DNA of 64,000 nt from Klebsormidium nitens (lineage: Eukaryota > Streptophyta > Klebsormidiophyceae > Klebsormidiales > Klebsormidiaceae): positions 47,934-111,933 of the forward strand of contig DF237235.1 in the NCBI GenBank assembly GCA_000708835.1. Reading direction: 5' to 3'. The notes beneath the pieces were generated by a model, which made no database searches, was not told the DNA's origin, and saw only the letters and a program-made list of their open reading frames with translations. Each line of letters opens with the position of its first letter. Position 1 is the first letter of the stretch. Shown here one piece after another: positions 37,101 to 49,400 of this stretch. Position numbers and translations under genes: made by a program.

Positions 37101-40100
37101 CTTATCATATGGTTGAAAGCGTCTTGCTTAGTCTAAGATAGGTGTGGGCACCGCCTTCTTCAACGCGTTCTGATCCCTCGATCCATTCTGCTTGCCTGCT
37201 TCAAAATCACCGCCTTCAAATTTGTTTCCAATCTGGACGCTCTGAATATAATGACATACCCGCTGCAGAACGTGGCGGTCGAATCCACTTCTCTTCCGTT
37301 TCGCTCACCTGCTCCAGCAGAATCCGCCGCTTGGACCCCCGCGCCCGCGCCAGGTTCTCCTGCTGGTCGTCGGTCAGATCCAGCGCCCCGCCGTGCTCGT
37401 CCAATAGCGTATCCACCACGGTGTCCGTAAGCTCTTCGACGGACACGTCCAATTTTTGCTGGAGCACCTCTTTCAAGAACTGCTCCGTCTTGTGCTTTTG
37501 TTGCTCCAGGAACTCGTAGCCGCCCTGCCAAACAAAGTTATAACTTGGGTCAAGGAAAACTAAGCAAGAATAAGAGACTGAGTAAGGTCAACCGACTGAC
37601 TGAATAGGAAGACCGGGTGGGACCAGTTTATTTGTGTTTGCATGTCAAAGAGATCTGGGGAATGCTTTTTAAACTGATCCCGTTATGTGCTCATGCTGAT
37701 CTAAGAATTCAAAGTCGCCCTCGGGAGTAGTGACGGTACAGGTTGAAAACCCTGTTTTGTCCAAAATTTGTCTACTCGATTCTGAAGAGGGGTGGGTTCA
37801 TGATCATCACACCGAATACTCACTCCACAGTGCTCTGCCGCTCCAGTAGCCTTGTAACATAACACTCAGGAACGTTAAATCACCTTCTTCTCATTCTCGG
37901 AACACCTAAATCTTGATGATTGCACAAGACAACAGGGTCATTGCTTGAAAAATTAGAGCGAGCCGCTCACCCTCCAGCCCAGCGCGATCTGTTGCCGTTT
38001 CTCTCGCACTTTCTGCGCGCGCTGAGTCAAGTCGCTCGTCATCCGCTGCAGGAAGTCCGAGGAGCCTTCCGTCGACTGGAGCTGCGCGGAACGAGACGGA
38101 GAAAGGAATGATTGAAAATCCATTCGGAGTAACGTCGAGGCCGTAGATTGTTGCGGAGACAAGGCTCAGTGAAACCTCATAGGGCCTCACCCTACCGGGT
38201 TAGCGGCTGGATTTGAAATATCACAGACGCTTTCGTAATCCATGCACGTGAAAGAAGTCGCTTCATTCCCGAAAGGACTTCGAGTGCTTCTGCATATACC
38301 CCAGCTTAATATCTCAAATGCTTTTCCCTAGTCCATCCACGTGAAAGAAGTCGCTCCGTTCCGAAAGTCAGTTAGAGTGGCTCTACGTATACCCCAGCTT
38401 ATTTCGCCGCAACTTATGCCAACCCTCTCAAGTTTCTGGGAAGCTCTCTTAGCCGCTCAGTGAAGTTGATTTATCGTCGGATCAAAAAATTGCAACAAAC
38501 TAAAACGATTTGAGCTCACTCTCAGCTTTTGAGGACATGTAGTTTGTATATGGTGTGGGCAGGTTTCGCAGCTTACCATCTCGAGGGACTTGGGGTTGAT
38601 CTGCGGCTTGAACCACGTGCCGTAATCCTGCAAGTGACGCGTTGAACGATCAGCAGCTGTTGAAATAGGAGCACATCATTCCCTTGTTCTACGACCTCGT
38701 TGCCAACTTAGGATACTGCGCTGTATGGCCACCAATAAGTCTTGTACTCGGCAGTGCCGTTTTTGATGATAATGAGATTCGACAATGACTTCCGCAAGGT
38801 CGGGACGATGCAAGTGGAGTTGAGCGTTCCGCTGAGACCGACAGACGATATCAAGTTTCAGGACTCAATCCCGGTTCACTTTAGGATGGACGCCAGTCTT
38901 AAGGCTGGTTGTTTATTTTCGATACGAAAGGTATCAAGGTCGTTTTACGTGGCGACACAAATCTTCAGAATAACCTGCATCAGCATTTTCGAGCGGCGCT
39001 CGGCCAACTAAAGAAAAGCGTGCTCATCCCTCTTACGCTGGAAGCCACGCTGCTTCCCCCCAGCGACGCGATGTGCTCGCCCGGCGGCCGCCACAGCGGC
39101 AGCTGCTTCCCTGCGGCCGCCGCGCGCTTTTGCTCCCGCCGCTCTAGTTCCGCCAGCTCCGCGTGCAGCCGCTCGACCTCGGACTCCGCTTGACCCTGCA
39201 TTCGGACCAGGTTCAAGATAACAGGAAACGTCCGAACGGACTTCAAGAAGTGTTCGATAGTGTTCGCACGCTGCACGGCGCCGATTAACGTCGCGCGCAA
39301 GCTCAGCTTGCAGCCGTTTGACTTTAAGATCCTTTGAAGTCACATTCGGACGCAGTGAGAGCTCCAAAACCATTGGAAAAAGTGGCCGGACACTGGTCCC
39401 GTGTCCGACTGCTCGATGCTGGCACCTAATTCGCGCGCGGCCACATGGCACTACGATGGTGGCTTGTTTGGAACAGGACACAAGCGTCCGGATGTGCCGT
39501 CGAATTGTGCAAAACGCGTCCAGAATCTGTGCAAAAGGAGTCCGCATGGCTTCCAATCCTCTGAACCATTTGAAAGTCTGTCAGACTACTTGAGGTGACT
39601 TCAATATCTTCAGCGGGAAGCTTGTCACAATGTGTCCGAACGCCACGGTGCGTCGCTGTGCAGCAAAAGAGGGCGACCACTCACGACTGTGTACGTGAGC
39701 ACCTCCGCCTTCATCCGCGCCTTGGTCGCCCTCATCTGGGCCTTTTCGAGCTCCCGCGCGAGCTTGCTGCGCCGCTCCTCCTCGCGCAGAGTCGCTGACG
39801 ACGACGTGAGGTCACCGCTCGCGCGCATCCGAGGGGCGGACGAGGGCCGCTGCGGGAACAAGGTGAATTCGTATGGAGGAACATATTCTTATTGCAAACC
39901 GAGTATGCAGAATTGAAGTTGAGCGGTAATCAGCTCCGAGTTATCTTGTCTTATAAAGCCAGGACTCCGTCATCCCAATCGGAGGAAAGCCGCGTCGAGA
40001 TCTGCCTGCCGCTATCAGAAGCAGAATCCTTCCATCGTCTTATTGCACGTTCGGTCAAACCTGGCCGCCTGACCCGATTCCGCTTGGGACCGGTCGCAGA

Positions 40101-43100
40101 ACTTGCCCGATGCGCAGAACTTGAGACCCTTCGATGACCCAAAAGCTCTGCATCCAACGGCTCAAGTTCTGCAAGGTCTAGGCGGTGAGTGAGTCCGGCC
40201 AGGGCCGATTTTAAAACATTTTCACGGGCACAGGCGCAGAACTTGGGCCGTTCGATGGAGTCCTTCTGCTTCATCGAAGGGTTCACGTTCCGCGCATTGG
40301 CAAGTTCTGCGATCGGTCACGATCGATTCTCGGGTCAGGCGGCCAGGTTTGATCGAACCTGCAATAGTTCGGAAGCCTCCCACATTTTGTCCTAAGGTCA
40401 CCAAAACATGACATTTCAAGACACAACCGTCCTAAGATAGAAGGACCGACACAACCCTCCAAGAAACGGAACGATGCCGGAGTGAGTCCATCAATTGGGG
40501 TTGAAGCTCCGCCGCTGGTTGCGAGTCGGAGGCTCTCCCGCAGCGCCTTTTCAACGGAACCATGTGAAGAGTTGCAGAAATCAACACAACCGTTCAAGAA
40601 GCTCGTGGGATTGTGTCAAGTGCCTCAAAGCTGGAGCTCCGTCGCTGCGAGGCCAGCCCGAGGCTCTCCCCATTCAGAGAAGGGACGATTAAACTACGGT
40701 CCAAAGAAAGGACAGACTTGGGACTGTGTCAGAACGGTGTCAAATTGACACACGCGTCCAATCAACAGAAGTCTTTTTGGATTGTGTCAATCACCTTAGG
40801 GCTGGAGGACCGCCGCTGTGAGGCCAGTCCGAGACTCTCCCGCAAAGCCCCGATCTGCGTGGCGATGCTCTGGCGCTGCCCCAACGACCGGATGTCCAAA
40901 TCTGATTTGAGCTGCTCCTCCGTCAGGCGCAGTAGGAGAGGACCGTCGATGCGGTGGTGCGCGAACCGCACGCGGTGCTGCAGAGTAACGTCAGGACACG
41001 TCAGCGGGGAACGTCAGCAGACGATTTAGAAGCGCGAGCAAACGGATGTCTAGATCGGACTTGAGCTGCTCCTCGGTCAGCCGCAGCAAAAGAGGACCGT
41101 CGATGCGGTGGTGCGCGACGCGCACGCGGTGCTGCAGAGCAACGTCACGGCACGTCAGCAAGAAACGTCAGCAGACGCATTAGATGCGCGAGCAAACGGA
41201 TGTTTGAATTGGACTTGAGCTGCTCCTCTGTGAGCCGCAGCATCAGGGGGCGGTTCGACGCGGTGGTGCGCGAAGCGCGCGCGGTGCTGCAGAGATGACG
41301 TCAATCAATCGTCAGCAGAAACGTCAGAAGAGACCTCAGAGTGGTTGTCCAAGTCGGACTGAGCTGCTCCTCTGTCAGGCGCAGCAGCAGGGGGCCGTCG
41401 ACACGATGGTGCGCGAACCGCACGCGGTGCTGCGGGGCAACGTCAGCAAACAGGCAGACATCAGCGTATCTCACCTGTGCGGAACGGCAGTTGGGCGCGG
41501 TTTTGACAAACCTCAAGGTTGAGGTGTTAGAAGTATGGAAATGAAAGGCTGAATACTTCCGAGGACTTTCTAAGAATTTCCACGAACCCGGTCAACAGCC
41601 GGAAGCATTCGTTGAAGGCCCCATGTGATCAAAGTGCACCACTGACCCTCTTGTTCAGAAAGAAGCAAAGCGGAGAGAGAGACGGCCAAATTGCAAAACG
41701 TTTTTCCCGTCGAAGACCAAGGTATTCCCTAACAAACGCCCACCTGGCCGTGTCCGATGTGTTCGATCCAGTGGCACACTTCGGCTACGCCCCATTGGGT
41801 TGGGTGCATCTCCAGGGTGCGCGCGATCTCGCGCGCGCGGGGACCCGCGCTCGCTGACGTCGGCCGCGATGAGCTGGCGTACGGCTTGGAGGGGCTGAAG
41901 GAAGCCTGGCTGAGAGAAGGCTCGGAGTCCTGCGGCAGGGATGACGTCAGACGGACGTCAGTGGAGCACTTTGGCACAAAAGCCTGCTGTTTGCCCTCAG
42001 TGTGGTTTTGGTTGTCCCGTCGATGACGGACTGGCGAGACCTTTCTGGTGCAGGCCGTTTGGAGGAGGACATACTTGGTGGGAGCTTCCCGTGTTGCGAG
42101 AGCAAACGTCAAGATTTAAGATGAGAACAGCCATTGTTCACAATTGCGTCGGGAAGCCGATCGAAGCCGCCTTTCTATCTGCAGAGCGACATCAGAAACG
42201 TACTTCTGGGAACCTTTTCCAAGCTGAGAACCTTTTCCAAGCGTAGTGGACAAAATAACGCCTGTTAAGCTCTTCCTTTGACAAGGACCACTTCAAATCT
42301 GACACGTTGTGACGTTATGAAGAGGAAGATGATCGTAACCAACACGAAAACAGATAGGAAAGAGCGCCGTACCGCAGGCTCCGCGTTTTCAAAGTGCACT
42401 CGGAACTCGTCCTTCGACATGCCGCTCCCCTTAGACCCCCCCCTCGAGCCAAAGCTGCCCGTCTTCGCCAGCCTGACCGGGCCGAGATCAACCGACCGCC
42501 GGTCAAAGTCTCCGTCCAGACTGCCCGAATGCAGACCCATGCCCGGGGCAGATCCCGCCGACCACGGCCGGTTGTCAAACCCGTTTGCAAAAGCGGAGCT
42601 CGTCACAACGCCCCCCCTCCCCATGCCCTCAGAATCAACCCCCCGATCCGGTACCTCGTCCCGGCTTCCGCTTGTGCTCGCGTCTGACGGAGTCGCCCCC
42701 CAGCTCCGCACGAAGTTCCCGGCGGATGAGCTCGTGCCACGTGGCCCGTACGCGCTCGCCGGCCGCGGTCCGAAGTTGCGGACGGGCAGCGCGGCTTCGG
42801 ACCCGGACGCGTCCGCGTTCTCCCGTGGGATCTCCTGCACGCTGCGGTTGAGCACGCGGGGGGGGGCTTGGTCCTCTGGCGTTTCGGGCCCATCGTCCTC
42901 GACGATTTCTTCCTCCGCACCCCCCTCAAAATCGTCGGCGTAATCGTCGGCAGGGGGGTAATTTCCCAGAGCGCCAGAGGGGCGTCTCACGACGGGGGGG
43001 GACCACACGCCTTCGCTCTCCTGCCGGGGGGTGACGTCGTTGCTCCGGTGGCTGACGTCAGCGCTAGGACGATTTTTTGCCTGCTGCGAGGAGGCAGTTT

Positions 43101-45143
43101 TTGCAGCCGCGTCGGAAGGTTTTCTCGCGCTGGCCGGACGAGAGCTGACCGGACTTTGCTCGCTTCGGGCTGACATCTGCGGCGTCGACTTTCTCGAGGG
43201 GAGTGCTGACGACGGCCGACCGCCTGCTGTCGCCTTCTGAGTGGTCCACTCCTTCTCTGCATCCGAAGGCAACTCCTCTTCCATCTCGTCAATTTCCTCA
43301 GGCTCTTCTCTCGGCCCCATTCTCGCTGAAGCGGGCCGTGAGTGCGCAGCACTGCCTGGCTCCCCGACGCTCCGCACGATACTGTCGAGGCGAGAGAAGA
43401 CTTCTTCGTCGCTCGCCAGGCTCGCTGAAGTCATCAGCTGGCGGGCTGACGTCACCTGAGGGGAGCCGCTTCTCGGCGTCCCGTTTGCACGCCCGCTCGG
43501 GAGTGGCGTCGTGTTCGAGGTTCGTCCGCCGCTCGTTTGGCCTGCGCTCCCCCGACCTGGAGTCTCCACTTCTGCTGGGGTTCTTGGCGTCTCTCCTCGG
43601 AATCCTTTCACCCCTACCATCTTTGGAGAGCTTACTTCAACATCTTCGATCTCCTCCAGATCAAACATGGGGTTGTCCATACTGAGGCCCGATCGATCCC
43701 CAAACGCCAACGGTCCTTGAGCTGGCTGGGACGGTTTTTCTCCCTCTTCTCTGACTCCGTTCTCAATGCCGCGCACAATGCTCTTGACGCTATGAAGCAT
43801 GCCTTCTGGTTTGTTAATTGCTGCGGGGACAGGGCTTTGCCTGGCTGACGCTTGCCTGGTCTCTACCGCACTTCTGTCAGTTAGCGCAGGGGAAGACCGT
43901 CCGCTTTCCGGAGCACCAAAGATGCCTCTCTCAGCCTGCAACTCCCTGTGAGATGCCTGCCGCTCGACTGCAACGGGTTCAGGAGTTTGCTTCACTGACA
44001 CTCCCCCGAATGGCACCCCCGTTTCTGCCTTGTGAGCTGGAGTCAGTCTCCCACTCCCCTCGGTGTTCTTCTCCAGGTCTTTTGCCCTGATTGCATCCGC
44101 AATATCATCGGTCTGCCTCGCAGAGTCTCTGCCATCAGGGGCTTTTCTGAAAGAGCTTCCACCATCCGGAGCCGAATTTCTATAATTGGGGGTCTGTCTG
44201 GGCGAGTTCCCACCCTCAGAGGTTTGGTTGACTGGATACCTTCCGTCAGGGGTTTGTCTAGCAGAGTCCCTCTGATCAGCTGTTTGCCTGGTCGAGGTCC
44301 TCCCATCACGGGTTTGCCTGGCCAAAAAATCTCCATCAGGAGTTTGTCTGAACGAGTCTCCACCATCAGGTGTTTCCCTGACCGAGTTTCTACCATCAGG
44401 GGTTTGCCTAGCGGAGTCCCGCTCGTCAGGGAATTGCCTGACGGTATTTCCGCCAGCAGGGGTTTGCTTGATGGGACCTAAACCATCCGGGGTTTGTTTA
44501 ACCGAGTCTCTCCCAGCCGCCGGCAAACCCCTCTCACTCATTGCCGGAGTGGACCGCCCGCTCCCATCTGCGGTTCGAATGATGCTATCTAGGCGCGAGA
44601 GAATCTCGTGCTCGTCATCGAAGCCTGGAGTCACACCACGGCGCGACGCTGATGAGGGCCTCTTAACATTGCCGGAGACTGTTTGGTGTGCCGGCTCGCT
44701 GTCCCCCATGCCTCGCATAATGCTGTTGAGCCGCAAGTCTACCTCGATCTCCTCGGGAAGAGGCTTGGGGTTCAGGTTGAGGGGAGGAACTCTCTGCAAA
44801 GCGCATTCCTGGTCAGATTGTGCTGCGATTCTCGCCGAGGTTGCTTTGCTTTATGAGCTATATACAGTGGTTCCCAGGATCCGTTTTCCAACAAAGTATG
44901 CTGAAACTCCTCCAAAAACGACGTAAAAGATTCCGAATCAAGCACAGAAAATGTCCTGTCCGGGTCCTCAATTGCCTTTGGCAATACACCTCGGGCGCTA
45001 AGGCTATTCCAGAAAATATTTTTTGGGATCAGTTCGCAAAACAGGGCCACGTGAGATTCCAAATGCTGAAACCAGACGTTGACCACGGTCAGCAAAAGCA
45101 GGGGCAGGATTGCACTCACCCTCCTTTCTGAAAAGGCATCCAT
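34170..45143 (-). CDS. Large SAM-domain and coiled-coil protein, possibly ciliary; family not recognised
   Basis: Fifteen exons: 45120-45143, 42373-44793, 41744-41983, 40795-40977, 39685-39849, 39037-39195, 38577-38627, 37971-38081, 37309-37524, 36612-36881, 36036-36317, 35612-35665, 35193-35255, 34733-34837 and 34170-34307. All junctions are phase 0; product 1,493 residues. Residues ~9-860 are disordered, with ten-residue repeats of the RDSARQTPDG kind (about 105-240) and four copies of a RLDSIVR-like motif. A SAM domain spans about 877-945: WGVAEVCHWIEHIGHGQ, then RIDGPLLLRLTEEQLKSDL and RQSIATQIGALRESLGL. From ~985 on there are charged helices such as EEERRSKLARELEKAQMR, EFMSRLENDQRRRDASLR and EFMMRLEDDLQKRKEKEQ. 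It is head to head with DNAAF5, which hints at a flagellar role. The SAM call is firm; the biological role is unknown. Confidence 0.85.
38215..38400 (+). repeat. 93-bp imperfect tandem duplication in an intron of the SAM gene
   Basis: Two units share GTGAAAGAAGTCGCT (38248 and 38341) and ATACCCCAGCTTA at their ends. Identity by eye is roughly three quarters. It lies in the intron between exons 38577-38627 and 37971-38081. Confidence 0.75.
40041..40366. repeat. Long foldback (inverted repeat, ~140-bp arms) in a SAM-gene intron
   Basis: The left arm 40041-40180 is the reverse complement of 40228-40366 with scattered mismatches. The outer ~35 bp are nearly identical (core TCAAACCTGGCCGCCTGACC), and GCAGAACTTG occurs several times in both arms. 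The spacer is ~47 bp. A transcript from either strand would form a long imperfect hairpin, as expected of a foldback element, a MITE or a young miRNA/siRNA precursor. No clean target-site duplication was identified. Confidence 0.85.
40490..40795 (-). repeat. Copies of the 3' edge of SAM exon 4 within the following intron
   Basis: The true exon end (40795; AGCGGCGGTCCTCCAGCC then donor) is echoed downstream on the minus strand. One copy ends near 40624 (GCAGCGACGGAGCTCCAGC, then GCACTTGACACAATCC). Another ends near 40497 (ACCAGCGGCGGAGCTTCAAC). The intron bases just after the donor are also copied, so each unit spans the splice junction. Confidence 0.75.
40977..41445 (-). repeat. Tandem copies of the SAM exon 4 acceptor and 5' half
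   Basis: Exon-start positions on the minus strand are 41429, 41286, 41131 and the real one at 40977 (spacing 143, 155, 154). All keep a CAG acceptor and the HHR[IV]D opening. The copy at 41131 is open through TEEQLKSDLDIR and then leaves the exon sequence. The copy at 41286 has a 1-bp gain after the Val-Glu codons. The copy at 41429 has lost bases at TEEQL. Only 40977 continues into a complete SAM exon. Confidence 0.9.
44105..44515 (-). repeat. 30-bp coding minisatellite in SAM gene exon 2
   Basis: About 13 imperfect in-frame 30-bp units encode decapeptides of the form RDSxRQTPDG, with variants such as KQTPAG, RETPDG and RQTADQ. The exact 30-bp period keeps the frame open. Confidence 0.9.
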
Positions 45144-46475
45144 CTTGGACGTCCACACTTTGATCTCACAAAGTGGAGAGTAGCATTCTAGGAGTTGCTG
45201 CAGCTTGCAATTGGCTGCTCATTGCCTCAAACTTCTTGACGCCCCGATCTGTCCATTTTGGATCCCACCCCAAGCAGCTCAACAACGTGCTTCCCTGTTC
45301 ATTGTCTGTCGCAACCTCGCAACCGCAGCATTCCTTCTGGTGGAGCAAGGTCATAAACTCTTTTGTCTTTTGATCATTGCCTCCTGGGTCCTAACGCTCA
45401 CTTGCTGCTCTTTGCCAAACGGTGACAAGATGGTCGGAGAATTCAATCACTTCTTCACAAGCGAACCTCCTTGCAACATTCTGTTCGTCATCATCGTTCA
45501 ATTGCATCCAACAACTTGCTGGCATTGATCGGGAAGACGTGATCACTTCTGAATGGATTGCTATCCGATGTGACAGGGTTCATCAGATCTGAGCCTACAG
45601 AAGGCTGTAGATCATCTCTCACGAGTCGAGCACTCAGAGACACCTGCCTACGCTCAAAACACACCACACTTAATGGTGCTGAATTTGACTATCTTACCGT
45701 GCCCAACCATATGGGACGGGCTGCAGCATACAATAGGCTCATTTCGAAAGGTTACAGTCTACAGAAAAACATCATGTGGAACATATAATATGGTCGAGTT
45801 TAGCTTAGCTATTTGCAATATTCAGCAATTGCATGCAAGCATATCGGCCCGGAACTCTGACACGGAAAGCGCTGTGGCTGCCTGTCGTAGTGTTTGGGAG
45901 TCAATTTCAGGACTTACTAGGAGGCTCTGACGAAAAGTGCTTCAAGTCAGCCTGCAGCCAGAGCACGAGTCTCGAGTCTACCTACCTACCTACTCCTCAG
46001 AGTCAAACAACCCAGTACCGTGACGGTATCACCCACAGTACGGTATGTTGAACTCTCGGGTCCCAAAACAACTACACGCGCGTTGGCGTCCAAAACTCTT
46101 TCTAAGCGGTCCGATGATAAACACAGATGGTTGGGATGCGTCGGAATGCCTACCCGTTGAGTTACTACGGTAGGTATTAGTTAGCCTGCAGTCTGGTAAT
46201 CCGGATACTCACGCAGGGCTCGTCTTCTGGAACTTGGATTGGGAAAAAGACGGGGAGAGCTTCTAAAGCAGCCTTCAGCCTCAGCTGGTCGGAGCTGGCG
46301 GCAAGCTCCAGCAAGCTCAATCAAAAGAGAAGATACTGGACCAGCCGGCTTAGAAGGTACAGCTTGTAAAGTTATCTAGGTTGAGACGCCCTGCTTGACG
46401 GCGTTTGACTGAAAGGGTGGTTTTGAAAAGGTTGAAGACAGTGACACAGGGTAAGTTTCACCAAGGACCTGCAGG
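45144..46475. promoter_or_regulatory. Divergent promoter region, SAM gene / DNAAF5
   Basis: 1,332 bp between opposed start codons, including a short CTAC microsatellite near 45979. No third gene is supported. Shared regulation of the two genes is possible, but no recognised ciliary X-box was confirmed by eye. Confidence 0.55.
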
Positions 46476-49400
46476 ATGTCAGGAGCGACCCTCAGCCGGG
46501 CGGAGGCTGCCTGGGAAGCCCTTAACAAGCACAGAGGAACGCCCAAGAGCAACATTGAGCAAGTAGTGCGCCAGCTCGTCGACACCCAATGGAGCGCACT
46601 CACAATCCCTGCAAAGCGGCATCCAGAGGGGATCATAGAGCAATACATTCTAAAGAAGGCTTCAGGCAATGCAGGGACCACTTTGATTGATGAACAGATC
46701 AGCAAGTCAACACCAGTGGTTGGGTTTGACAGTGCCGAGACTCTTGAAAACCAGCTAAGACAGGATGGGAAACCTCCGCCAGAGTGCAGCACCTCCAGTT
46801 CAGAAGCTACATCACTTTCTCAGAGGAGCAGAGAGCCTGCCCCAAGTGGTGTCATGGAAGCAAACCTTGTCCGAGAAGTAAATGCTCTGACAGACCCGTC
46901 CGCCGCCATCCGGAAGCGGGCGCTGACTCAGCTCCGGAGGCTGATGCTCGGGGAGGGCAGGACAGAGCTGCGGCTTGGCAAAGATGAACTGCAGGGAATT
47001 GCGGAAGACCACATTCTGAAGCCGCTCTTGCGACGCTTTGGGGACTCGTCGTCTGCTTGTAGGGAGCTGGCTCTGGAGCTGACACTAGGGTGAGGCTCAG
47101 TACCCCCCTGGACTTTACTACTACTTTTAGGCTTATGGAAAGGAAAATTTGGGAGCTAGAAGGGAAGAGATAGCTTCATTGAGAAAACAGTTCATTGGGG
47201 CACTTGTTATGATTGACAGGTTGTTTAGATGCTTTCGAAGCAGTCAATAGTGCTTCTTTACTGGTGTAGTAAGTATGAAACACAGGTCGGTGGTAGTACA
47301 GGCAGTTTATTTTGTGAGTAAGTCTGCTGCAACTCTGCAAAACAGACTATAGTATGAAAGCAGAGGAGTTCAATGGAGGATGTCAAGCCACAGGCAAAGC
47401 ATAGGGCAAATGTTTTGCCCACAGATATCCATGACATACTTCTTCAAGATCATGCACTCAACTTCTGCTCACAGACATTCTGACAGTGCACCAAAACTTG
47501 AAAAAGCACTCACTTTCCTATTTTCACCTGACCCGTCGAGATGACTGAAGTTCTTGGAATCACGAATGTCCCAGAATCGTGCTTCACCATCTTTTCTTTC
47601 CGCAGGTTACTGGAGGAGGTGCCGGATGCTGTGCTAAGCCTCCTGCCCTATGCCATCCCCGCCCTTGGAGAAAGGCTCGCTCGCTACGACGCCGCTGACT
47701 CAGCAAGTGCACCTGAGACCACATCCCGCAGTCAAAAGACCTCCACTAGCGAAAGCACTGATTCTTTTGAAAGCAAAGACTCCAAAGATAGTGGAGCCAT
47801 TGCAAAGGCCAGGAAGCGCGGCAGCGGGCCGGTGGAAGAAGTTGAGGAAAACCGCCTTCTGTTAGCAAGGCTCCTCCGCTCGCTTCTCAAACACGCGGGC
47901 AAGGCGATCGGAGCGTACGCCGCTGACGTCGGCGCGATGCTGACGTCGTCCGTCGCTGACCTCAGCCCGGAGGTGGCTCAGGAGCTGTGCTTGTGTGTTG
48001 AGGACTATGGAAAGCTACTAGGCGTGCGGTTACGCCAGGTGGCAAAGCCAATGATTGCAGCTGTGACGCCCCTGCTTGGGGCGAAGCGCCAGAAAGTGAG
48101 GTGTGCGGGGTTAAGGGCGATTAGGAAGTTGGTGGCGTGTGGGGGGGCTGAAGCGATTCTGGACTTGACGGGGTTCCGGGATCCGAACCTGATACCGATC
48201 AAGGCCTTTTATGAGGCAGACATCAAGGTAAGACGTAGCACCAGTCTTACCTGCAAATGGGGGTAAGAGATCCACTCTCTTCGTGTGCACTTTCGACAGC
48301 TTTGAGAGCTGTGTGGCCTGCTAGTGCTCCCAGATTGGTTCTGTTCGGAAACAAACACAGGACTCACAGTACTTTTTGAGATGTAGCTTTCCCTATCATG
48401 ATAAGACAGTTGCATCGTAAGTAAAGTTTTAGAAGAGGACCGTGCTGGATGATAGTCGATCTCCAAGATCAAGCAACAGTGTAAAGAAGCTCAAAGGGCG
48501 GTGTCAAGTCGGTCAGCAAGCCACTTTGATTCACAGGAAAGTTGCTTCAAAGGTGTGTAAAGAGGGCCTCTTGAATAGGGCCTGGAGGCCATCTCACGGC
48601 CGCGTTTTAAGCAATAGAAAGGAGCTTCCTCTCAGGTCAACCTCAAGACAGTCCTTCAAAAATTTGCAGTGAATCTACTTTCCCGATTGTGCCCGGCCCT
48701 AGTGTAAAAGAATAACAACGAAACCGGAACCGAAAACGAACCTCCTCCTTTCCGTTTCTGCAGACGAACTGGTTCGCGCTGCTGGCACTGGACCCCACAG
48801 TCGCAGTCCGGCGAGAGTTTCTGGCCACTCTGGGGGACTGGCTGCTGAACCTGCCGGAAAGGATGGATCACGAGACACGCCTCCTCCCGTGAGTTCCTCC
48901 GACTCGGTTCCAAGAGGGTAAAGCGAAAATATGTCTGGCCTGAACGGAAGCCGCAAAACTGGCCTTGACGGATTGCCTTGCCCGCAGTACTCGAGCCATC
49001 AGCATACCTCAAAGAAAACCGACCTCGTCAAAGTGGGCCAGTGAATAGAGTATCCTGATAATTGGACAAACAGGCTCGTCTAATCCGCATGGTCTGAATT
49101 TCGTCAGACGTGCTGCTCGCTGTACTAGTCTTGCAGGTCGTTTTAAAGACGCCAGTCTTCCGGTGTCTCGTTTTGTCAAGTCATTAACCCTCCAAGGTTA
49201 TGAGCTCCATTACGATGTTGTTGTTTCAGATGGGTAGCAAGTAGGATAGTCCTCTCAGAATTTGCTCTCTAGAGAGCTTCGCGAGTCAGGTGCTAAAGCG
49301 GGTCAAAGCACCACCAGAATTCTGGCGTCTTACTTTGCAAGCAATGGTTCTTATCGCGAAGATGAATTCGCAATGGTGTCTAGGACGATGTTTGGTGATT

